In this document: positions 1-5,043 of the stretch, piece by piece
How the letters are laid out: every line of letters starts with the position of its first letter
How positions within the stretch are numbered: position 1 is the first letter of the stretch
Assembly: GCA_024280875.1 (NCBI GenBank)
Contig: JAJRPH010000546.1
Span: 1 to 5,043 of the forward strand
Reading direction: 5' to 3'
Length of the DNA: 5,043 nucleotides
Source: Deltaproteobacteria bacterium
Lineage (GTDB): Bacteria > Desulfobacterota > Desulfobacteria > Desulfobacterales > Desulfosalsimonadaceae
Translations under genes and position numbers: made by a program
The notes under the pieces: generated by a model
What the model saw: the letters and a program-made list of their open reading frames with translations, nothing else
Told to the model about the DNA's origin: nothing
Database searches by the model: none

Positions 1-1
1 C

Positions 2-1798
2 CCTTTTAATCAAAAAGCCATTGGCGCTGACGTGTCTTACCAGGAACACAATCGCCTGATCATGAAAACCCATCAACCGGTAGTGAGTAATGTTTTTACG
101 GCTATTCAAGGCTATCAGGCAGTCGCCTGCCTTGTGCCTGTATTTGCCAATGGGAAGTACCAGGGCGCCCTTGTCCTCCTGATCCCATTTGACACCCTGG
201 CGAAAGAATTTCTGGAAAATATAAAAATTGGTAAAGGAGGGTATGCCTGGGTTATCAGTCAAAAAGGGAGGGTATTATACAGTCCTGTTTCAGGACAAGC
301 AGGGAAATCGGTCTTTGACTTACCTGATAAATCAGATGCGTTTGTTTCAATGGCCGGTAAAATGTTAAACCAAAAGACCGGGACAGCATCATATACTGAC
401 AATAATATAACAAAACATGCGGCATATTATCCGCTTCAACTGGGGAACACATTCTGGTCGATTGCTGTCTCAACGCCTGAAAAAGAAGTCCTTGCCACAA
501 TGACCGGATTTAAAAACAAGTTTTTGCTGGTCGCTATCCTTTTAACGCTCGTCGTATCCGTTTATTCCTATTATATTATGAGGGCTTCGACAATTGTAAG
601 TGAGGAAAAAAAACGTAAACAAACCGAAGAAGAATTACGGAAAAGTGAAGAGAAAATCGCAAGCTTGAAAAAAATGGAATCCATCGGCCTGATGGCCGGT
701 GGTATTGCCCATGATCTGAACAACATTTTATCAGGCATTGTGAGTTACCCGGACCTTATTTTAATGCAACTGCCGGATGACAGCCCCCTTCGCGATCATG
801 TCAAAGCCATACAGGAATCCGGATTAAGGGCTGCTGATATTGTCTCGGATTTACTGACAGTGGCCAGAGGCATTGCTGTCAATAAAAAGACCCTGTCCAT
901 GAATACGATTGTGTCGGAATATTTAGCTTCCCCTGAGCACCGCAAGCTTGAAAAAATGTATCCTGATATCAATTTCAAGGCCCAGCTGGATTCTGACCTG
1001 ATCAACATTCATGCATCCCCCGCCCACATGGAAAAAACCTTGATGAATTTAGTAATCAACGCCTCCCAGGCGATTTCGGGGAGCGGAAATGTGACCCTGT
1101 CGGCATCAAACCAATACCTGGAAGGACCATTAAAATTATATGCAGATATACGTAAAGGTGATTACGTCCTTCTGGCGGTATCAGACGATGGCGGGGGAAT
1201 ATCACCGGAGAATCTTGAAAGAATTTTTGAACCATTTTATACTAAAAAAATAATGGGCAGAACCGGGACAGGACTGGGACTAACCGTCGTCTGGAATACT
1301 ATTCTAGACCATAATGGTTATATTAACGTCAAAAGCAACCATGAGGGCACAACCTTTGAGCTGTATTTCCCGGCCACTGACAAAAAATTAACTGTTGCCG
1401 AAAAAAATATCTCCATTAAAGATCTCCAGGCGAATAATGAAAAAATCCTGGTGGTTGACGACGAAAAAATCCAAAGAGAAATTGCCTGTGCATTGCTTGC
1501 CCGGCTGGGATATGCCGCTGAATCTGTTTCAAGCGGCAAGGCAGCCATTAAACGTATCAAAAACAATGCCTTTGACTTAATTATACTTGACATGATTATG
1601 CCAAAAGGCATGAACGGACTTGAGACATACAAAAGAATCATCAAAATTCATCCCGGCCAGAAGGCAATTATTGCCAGCGGCTATGCGGAGACCGAGGACA
1701 TTAAGACCGCTCAACAGTTAGGGGCCGGGGAATATATTAAAAAACCCTATACCATTGAAAAAATCGGGCTGGCCATTAAAGAAGCGTTGAGCCGGTAA
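2..1798 (+). CDS. Cache-domain hybrid sensor histidine kinase with C-terminal receiver (5' end outside window)
   Basis: Membrane-bound sensor kinase that should sense a periplasmic ligand, autophosphorylate on His and pass phosphate to its own receiver. The frame is open from base 2, so the GTG at 32 is probably internal and the N-terminus is missing. Numbering from that GTG: residues 1-163 are the distal part of a Cache sensor (GGYAWVISQKGRVLYSP is typical); 164-183 form a TM helix; about 187-214 are a charged coiled coil with no PAS domain; the H-box GGIAHDLNN has phospho-acceptor His227. The N-box has Asn339/Asn343, the G1 box is DDGGG 385-389 and the G2 box GTGLGL 412-417. The receiver has acidic Asp476/477, phospho-acceptor Asp520 (LDMIMP) and Lys571. 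All catalytic residues are present, so it looks active. This architecture is common in Desulfobacteraceae (recalled family knowledge). The ligand and any downstream partner are not evident. The VanZ-like gene follows after one base. Confidence 0.93.
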   Translation, partial: PFNQKAIGADVSYQEHNRLIMKTHQPVVSNVFTAIQGYQAVACLVPVFANGKYQGALVLLIPFDTLAKEFLENIKIGKGGYAWVISQKGRVLYSPVSGQAGKSVFDLPDKSDAFVSMAGKMLNQKTGTASYTDNNITKHAAYYPLQLGNTFWSIAVSTPEKEVLATMTGFKNKFLLVAILLTLVVSVYSYYIMRASTIVSEEKKRKQTEEELRKSEEKIASLKKMESIGLMAGGIAHDLNNILSGIVSYPDLILMQLPDDSPLRDHVKAIQESGLRAADIVSDLLTVARGIAVNKKTLSMNTIVSEYLASPEHRKLEKMYPDINFKAQLDSDLINIHASPAHMEKTLMNLVINASQAISGSGNVTLSASNQYLEGPLKLYADIRKGDYVLLAVSDDGGGISPENLERIFEPFYTKKIMGRTGTGLGLTVVWNTILDHNGYINVKSNHEGTTFELYFPATDKKLTVAEKNISIKDLQANNEKILVVDDEKIQREIACALLARLGYAAESVSSGKAAIKRIKNNAFDLIILDMIMPKGMNGLETYKRIIKIHPGQKAIIASGYAETEDIKTAQQLGAGEYIKKPYTIEKIGLAIKEALSR

Positions 1799-1799
1799 T

Positions 1800-2174
1800 A
1801 TGAACGGTTCACGATCAAGCATAATTGTTTTCAGGATATCGCTGGCCGCTGCCGTTGCCGGTATCCTGATTCTTGCCACCACCCCCTTACAATATCCGGT
1901 GGTCTCCGGTATCAACGACAAGCTGAATCATATTTTTGCTTTTTTTATATTAGCTTTATTAGCCGATTTTTCCTTTCCGGTTAGAAAATTTAGTTTATGT
2001 ATCATTCTTCCGTTATTGGGCTACGGAATAGCCATCGAAGTCATTCAGTATTTTCTGCCGTACCGGATGTTTTCATTGTATGATGTGGCGGCCGATGCCA
2101 TGGGAATCGGTTTATATAAAATTTCTTTCTCATTACTGAAAAAAAGCGCTGATGCAATTTTTAACAAAAAATGA
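1800..2174 (+). CDS. VanZ-like family small membrane protein
   Basis: A 124-residue integral membrane protein. Hydrophobic segments lie at about residues 8-26, 42-58 and 64-86, with a fourth weaker segment near 93-113. The VanZ-family signature is clear: D40-K41-x2-H44 before the second helix, then E80-x2-Q83 and R89-x2-S92-x2-D95-x3-D99-x2-G102 near the C-terminus. VanZ of enterococci gives low-level teicoplanin resistance, but most family members are uncharacterised envelope proteins, so resistance should not be assumed. The ATG lies one base after the kinase stop (TAA 1796-1798) and no strong Shine-Dalgarno is visible, which suggests translational coupling to the kinase and a shared transcript. 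The length is normal for short VanZ-like proteins and the gene appears intact. Confidence 0.82.
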   Translation: MNGSRSSIIVFRISLAAAVAGILILATTPLQYPVVSGINDKLNHIFAFFILALLADFSFPVRKFSLCIILPLLGYGIAIEVIQYFLPYRMFSLYDVAADAMGIGLYKISFSLLKKSADAIFNKK

Positions 2175-2198
2175 ACAAAAACAAACGGTTTATTAAAT

Positions 2199-2369
2199 AT
2201 GGATGCAGGCACCTTCATTCTCTGGACACAGTCAGCGCTATTTATTATCATGGGCCTGGCCGGGCTCATTGTTCCCATCATTCCCGGTCCGATTTTATTG
2301 TTGGGCGGGCTTGTCCTGGCTACCCGGGCTGAAAACTTTGCATTTGTCGGCCCGGTAATCATCACTTAA
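2199..2369 (+). pseudogene. Truncated DUF456-type membrane protein (N-terminal remnant)
   Basis: A 56-codon frame starting at ATG 2199 and ending at TAA 2367. It encodes a hydrophobic peptide with the segment GLAGLIVPIIPGPILLLGG, followed by TRAENFAFVG. This matches the start of DUF456 family proteins, whose first helix hairpin carries a G-x-x-G-x-x-x-P-x-x-P-G-P pattern. Family members are usually about 150-170 residues, so roughly the last two thirds are absent, and no continuation is seen in any frame before the next gene. The fragment lies 24 bases after the VanZ-like stop and is in the same frame. It has no convincing ribosome binding site. I read it as a decayed gene whose 3' part was deleted near 2350-2370. 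A functional two-helix micro-protein is a less likely alternative. DUF456 has no established function. Confidence 0.6.
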
Positions 2370-2412
2370 ATCAGTTAAAATAAAAATCACGGTCGGGTTT
2401 TGAGCTTTGTAT

Positions 2413-2441
2413 TTGACAAAATTAACAAATTTGATGAATAT
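2413..2441 (+). promoter_or_regulatory. Candidate sigma70-type promoter for the dehydrogenase fusion gene
   Basis: A perfect TTGACA -35 box lies at 2413-2418. Seventeen bases further is GAATAT (2436-2441), a weak -10 with three of six consensus matches. A better -10 sequence, TATATT at 2457-2462, has no good -35 at normal spacing. The region is AT-rich, non-coding, and the only sizeable gap upstream of the large gene, so a promoter here is expected. The exact boxes are uncertain. A perfect inverted repeat (2430-2452) overlaps the proposed -10. Confidence 0.35.
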
Positions 2442-2452
2442 GTGTCATCAAA
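2430..2452. promoter_or_regulatory. Perfect 8-bp inverted repeat, possible operator
   Basis: TTTGATGA (2430-2437) and TCATCAAA (2445-2452) are exact reverse complements separated by seven bases. Three more pairs form outside the arms (AAA 2427-2429 with TTT 2455-2457) if a two-base bulge is allowed. There is no T-run after it, so it does not look like a terminator. It sits at the -10 position of the candidate promoter, a usual place for a dimeric repressor to bind. The regulator is unknown. The half-sites resemble FNR/CRP halves (TTGAT...ATCAA), but the spacing of 11 instead of 4 argues against an FNR site. Confidence 0.45.
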
Positions 2453-2518
2453 AATTTATATTTAGAGACCTTTTCCACGAAACTGTCAGCCAGGTATTAC
2501 TACAGCACACAACAAGCG

Positions 2519-2543
2519 GTCAGTTTTATAACTGACTTTTTTT
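2519..2543 (+). terminator. Terminator-shaped hairpin with T-run, close upstream of the fusion gene
   Basis: GTCAGTT (2519-2525), loop TTAT, AACTGAC (2530-2536) form a perfect 7-bp stem. It is followed immediately by seven T's (2537-2543), the layout of a Rho-independent terminator, though the stem has only three G:C pairs. It ends 22 bases before the start codon at 2566. It may therefore end upstream transcripts, act as an attenuator in the leader of the fusion gene, or be an operator. The loop and 3' arm also contain TATAAC (2527-2532), a good -10 match without a good -35, so a start site just downstream is possible. Confidence 0.5.
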
Positions 2544-2550
2544 GACATAA

Positions 2551-2557
2551 GAAAGGA
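2551..2557 (+). promoter_or_regulatory. Ribosome binding site of the fusion gene
   Basis: GAAAGGA lies eight bases before ATG 2566 and is purine-rich with an AAGGA core. It fixes this ATG as the start, and the N-terminal beta-strand MKTIVNISLG begins directly after it. Confidence 0.75.
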
Positions 2558-2565
2558 TTGTGTAA

Positions 2566-4650
2566 ATGAAGACCATTGTTAACATCAGCCTGGGGCCCAG
2601 TAAAGATGACTATGATTTCAACCCCCGGTTCATGGGAATGGACTTTCGAATAATACGTCTTGGTACAGACGGAAGTATAGATATCGTAGCGGATTTACTC
2701 CAGGAATGGGATTCCAGGGCAGATGTTATCGGACTGGGGTCCATCCAGTTCCCATTCACAATCTGCAATAAAAGCAAATCTGAAGAACAGACCAAAACCC
2801 TCTATCAACTGGGCAGCAAGTTAAACACGCCATTTACCACAGGAGATTCACTCCGCAGTGTCGGACATGAATGGACCATCCGGCATCTTCAATATTCATT
2901 CGGAAATAATTTTTTCAATAACAGCCTGGTAGTGTTCTTCTCCGGAATGATTAACTCCAGCACCGCAAACGCCATATCCGAATATACCGCCAACCTTAAA
3001 TTCTGCGATCCGATTCTGGAACACGGCATTCCCAAATTTTTAAAATCCGTTGATGACCTGAAATTATATGCAAATGAGCTCCACAATGTTTTAAAATGGG
3101 TTCCCAGCCGGCAGTTCTCGGATTTTGCCATGCCTTTGAGGTCGTTTAACGAATTTATCATTCAAAAAGCCGTCCGGCAGGCCAATATCATTGTCGTTCC
3201 CTATTTCAATTTTTATAAATACCTTAGAAACTGCGGTTTTAAGGAACTTTCCGGAAAAACGGTCATCACCGCGACCGCCTATGATGACCGGGTAAAATTC
3301 CTGAAAGAACGCGGCGTGGACATGATCATCGATTCGACCCCTAAAATCCTGGAAAATGTGGTGGGTGTCAGCGTCTTAGAGGCCATGATCATGGTAGCGC
3401 TTGATAAGACACCGGAAACTCTATCGCGGGATGACCTGCTGGAAGTCATATCCGAACGCCGGATGGATCCGCGCGTTATTTACCCCGCCGGAGAAAAAAA
3501 ACGCGTCAACCGGTTTGCCTTTGTCGTCCATCCCTTAACCCGGGATTACTTAAAAAAGATCAAACCGGTGGGATGGTTATCCAAATTACGGCCAACAGCC
3601 AAACTGGATACCGTTGAAAAGCTGATGGCCTATTCACCGCCTTTTGTTTACTCCAAGGTCACGGGCATCAAGTCTCCGACCGGCGTCGAAGCAGAAGGAT
3701 GGCTGATTGCCATCGGCGCGACCCCCAGACAGATGCTGGCGCACAGCCCGGAATTTATCAATTCCCGTCTGCTCAAAGCCGCAAAAATTGCCAAAGGACT
3801 GGGTGCCCAGATTATAGGATTGGGTGCGTTAACCAAGGCCATGGGCGATGCCGGACTGACAGTGGCAAAATTTTCCGATCTGCCGATTACCACCGGGAAC
3901 AGCTACAGTGCATCCGCTGCTCTATGGGCCACCGCCGAGGCGGTAAGAAAAATGGGGCTGATTGAAATAACCAAAGGGGAAAAGCTGAAAGGCAAAACCA
4001 TGGTCATCGGCGCCACCGGAGCTGTCGGATCGGTCTGTGCCAAACTGTTAGCCACGGCTTTTAAAGAAGTTTACATGGTCGATAACCATGACGCCAAACT
4101 GCTTTCTTTAAGAGAGTCCATTTTAAATGAGACTAAAGATGTAAAAGTCCATATCACGACAAGATCCGATAAATATCTGGATGATATGGACGTCATCGTG
4201 ACCGCCTCATCTTTGGGACAGGATGAAACAATTCTTGATATTGAAAAAGTCAAACCGGGATGTGTGATCACCGATGTCAACCGGCCGCTGAACTTTACCA
4301 TTAAGGATGCCAAAAAACGCCCGGATGTACTAATCATCGCCTCCGGTGAAATTGCGCTACCCGGGGAACCGGAAATGGAAAATATCGGTCTTCCGCCGGG
4401 AGTCGCCTATTCCAGCCTGGCGGAAGCCATTGTCCTGGCACTGGAAGGCCGGTTCGAAAACTTCAGTGTCGGCAGTGATATCCAGTGGGAGAAGGTCAGC
4501 GAAATCTATAAACTGGGTTTAAAGCACGGGATGAGGCTCTCCGCCATCTCAGGCCTTGAAGGGGTTCTGAAAAATGATGATTTTGTCCGGGTCCGGGATC
4601 TGGCAAGGATAGCCCGAAGAACCGCGAGTAAAATCATACCCCAAAAATAA
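2566..4650 (+). CDS. Two-part dehydrogenase-like fusion: 'quinate 5-dehydrogenase'-like N-half and acyl-ACP reductase (AAR)-like C-half
   Basis: A 694-residue soluble protein with no signal peptide or TM helix. Residues 1 to about 313 resemble proteins annotated 'quinate 5-dehydrogenase' (function doubtful): ISLGPSK 7-13, RLGTDG, the VIGLGSI motif 54-60, TGDSLR 92-97, and GKTVITATAYDDR 230-242 followed by an STP/VLEA segment. Residues 317-663 align end to end with cyanobacterial AAR (about 341 residues): FAFVVHPLT for FGLIGHLT, KSPTG...EGW, TTGN 442-445, the nucleotide-binding loop GATGAVGS 482-489, PGCVITD around Cys566, and LAEAIVLALEG...NFS near the end. AAR reduces long-chain acyl-ACP to fatty aldehyde through an acylated Cys (Cys294 in Synechococcus). 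Here that position is Ser617, so AAR chemistry is doubtful. NAD(P)H binding is likely and the substrate unknown. A basic tail covers 664-694. No aldehyde deformylating oxygenase gene is nearby. The domain assignments come from remembered sequences, not a search. Confidence 0.8.
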   Translation: MKTIVNISLGPSKDDYDFNPRFMGMDFRIIRLGTDGSIDIVADLLQEWDSRADVIGLGSIQFPFTICNKSKSEEQTKTLYQLGSKLNTPFTTGDSLRSVGHEWTIRHLQYSFGNNFFNNSLVVFFSGMINSSTANAISEYTANLKFCDPILEHGIPKFLKSVDDLKLYANELHNVLKWVPSRQFSDFAMPLRSFNEFIIQKAVRQANIIVVPYFNFYKYLRNCGFKELSGKTVITATAYDDRVKFLKERGVDMIIDSTPKILENVVGVSVLEAMIMVALDKTPETLSRDDLLEVISERRMDPRVIYPAGEKKRVNRFAFVVHPLTRDYLKKIKPVGWLSKLRPTAKLDTVEKLMAYSPPFVYSKVTGIKSPTGVEAEGWLIAIGATPRQMLAHSPEFINSRLLKAAKIAKGLGAQIIGLGALTKAMGDAGLTVAKFSDLPITTGNSYSASAALWATAEAVRKMGLIEITKGEKLKGKTMVIGATGAVGSVCAKLLATAFKEVYMVDNHDAKLLSLRESILNETKDVKVHITTRSDKYLDDMDVIVTASSLGQDETILDIEKVKPGCVITDVNRPLNFTIKDAKKRPDVLIIASGEIALPGEPEMENIGLPPGVAYSSLAEAIVLALEGRFENFSVGSDIQWEKVSEIYKLGLKHGMRLSAISGLEGVLKNDDFVRVRDLARIARRTASKIIPQK

Positions 4651-4659
4651 AAAATTGGG

Positions 4660-5043
4660 TTAACGTATTTTAAAGACCAGTTTTCCCGAGACAGACCCTT
4701 TTGAGAGAATTACATCGTCAGTATTGATGGATTGAATTACATATGCTCCGACACGGTCTTTTTCCCTGCAGATTTTGCCGTTAATGATTGCCATTCGTTT
4801 ACCCGCATCAGCCGACCAGGAAATGGCCTGAAGCTGCATTTCGGGATCCTCAATAAGATCAACCAATGGTTCGGTCTTCCTGACAACCGGTTTACCGGCG
4901 ATCGTATGGTCCGGTAATGCCGGTATGGGTTCTTCCCTGACGCTGATATCCTGTTGAAAAGGGGCTACCGGTTCCGCATTTTCTTTAAAGGACTGAGTTT
5001 TTTCATCTTCCGCAGTCAGCGAGGGTATTATCGGTAAGAACGG
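4660..5043 (-). CDS. gspB: GspB-like type II secretion protein, C-terminal part (5' end outside window)
   Basis: The minus-strand frame is open from base 5043 to TAA (4662-4660), giving 127 residues and continuing beyond the right edge. The upstream part (about 5043-4840) is a Pro/Glu/Lys-rich, low-complexity linker of the kind expected in the periplasm. The last 59 residues (4839-4663), beginning MQLQAISWS and containing KRMAIINGKICREKDRVG and DDVILS, fit the small C-terminal domain of GspB/PulB proteins. Those work with the GspA ATPase in assembling the type II secretion secretin. The usual N-terminal TM helix would lie outside the window. A TTG at 4866 could be called as a start but sits inside the open frame. 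The gene converges with the fusion gene, with nine bases between the stops, so it belongs to a separate transcript. Confidence 0.72.
   Translation of the reverse strand, partial: PFLPIIPSLTAEDEKTQSFKENAEPVAPFQQDISVREEPIPALPDHTIAGKPVVRKTEPLVDLIEDPEMQLQAISWSADAGKRMAIINGKICREKDRVGAYVIQSINTDDVILSKGSVSGKLVFKIR

Noticed and set aside
32..34. GTG at 32 as the true start of the sensor kinase.
   Set aside because: The frame is open to the left edge, the Cache domain would be incomplete, and there is no RBS before it.
1592..1618. Unusual PKGMNG segment after the phospho-acceptor Asp in the receiver as a degenerate site.
   Set aside because: Variants of P-x-GM-D/N-G are normal in receivers of this kinase group, and the acidic pair, Asp520 and Lys571 are all intact.
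2171..2360. A reading frame starting at the ATGA overlap with the VanZ-like stop (ATG 2171).
   Set aside because: Its product is rich in His, Arg and Cys without family character, whereas the frame from 2199 over the same bases gives a clear DUF456-like membrane hairpin.
2430..2452. The inverted repeat as an FNR or CRP site.
   Set aside because: FNR needs TTGAT-N4-ATCAA and CRP needs TGTGA-N6-TCACA. Here the TTGAT/ATCAA halves are 11 bases apart and no TGTGA/TCACA pair is present.
2542..2547. A second TTGACA just before the fusion gene RBS, as a -35 box.
   Set aside because: No -10 sequence lies at 15-19 bases, and a promoter here would start transcription inside the coding region.
2566..4650. 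An alkane-synthesis function for the AAR-like protein.
   Set aside because: The catalytic Cys is replaced by Ser, no aldehyde deformylating oxygenase gene is in view, and that enzyme needs O2, which does not fit a probable anaerobe.
4638..4661. Short inverted repeat CCCAA (4640-4644) / TTGGG (4655-4659) between the convergent stops, as a bidirectional terminator.
   Set aside because: Only five pairs with a ten-base A-rich loop and no proper T-run on either side. Too weak to call.
4864..4866. TTG (minus strand) as the start of a 68-residue protein.
   Set aside because: The frame stays open to the right edge with a Pro/Glu-rich linker typical of GspB, so this is internal.

Overview
The window reads as a piece of chromosome from an anaerobic Desulfobacterota bacterium, most likely a Desulfobacteraceae-like sulfate reducer. 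This rests on the style of the Cache hybrid histidine kinase, on the GspB-type protein at the right edge, and on moderate GC with dense gene packing. No rRNA or marker gene is present, so the taxon is inference.

Layout. Positions 2-1798 (+) hold the 3' part of a membrane-bound hybrid sensor kinase: Cache sensor, one TM segment, coiled coil, HisKA, HATPase and a C-terminal receiver. It is cut by the left edge. One base after its stop comes a VanZ-like small membrane protein (1800-2174, +), so the two are probably co-transcribed. Next is a 56-codon remnant of a DUF456-type membrane protein (2199-2369, +), intact at its N-terminus but stopping where the family normally continues.

Positions 2370-2565 are a non-coding regulatory region. 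It contains a TTGACA promoter candidate, a perfect 8-bp inverted repeat overlapping the likely -10 region, and a terminator-shaped hairpin with seven T's that ends only 22 bases before the next start codon. An upstream segment could pair with one arm of that hairpin.

The main gene, 2566-4650 (+), encodes 694 residues and looks like two full-length dehydrogenase-type proteins joined together. Residues 1 to about 313 resemble proteins annotated as 'quinate 5-dehydrogenase'. Residues about 317-663 align along their whole length with cyanobacterial long-chain acyl-ACP reductase (AAR, the aldehyde-forming enzyme of alkane synthesis). The AAR nucleotide-binding motif is present, but the position of the catalytic cysteine (Cys294 in Synechococcus AAR) is occupied by Ser617. 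This is the most unusual feature of the window: an AAR-fold fusion in a probable anaerobe that likely does different chemistry from AAR, or plays a regulatory role.

At 4660-5043 (-) is the C-terminal part of a GspB-like type II secretion protein. It converges on the fusion gene with a 9-base gap and runs off the right edge. No tRNA, rRNA, CRISPR array, insertion sequence or integrase was seen. The kinase/VanZ pair, the fusion gene and gspB do not form an obvious single pathway.
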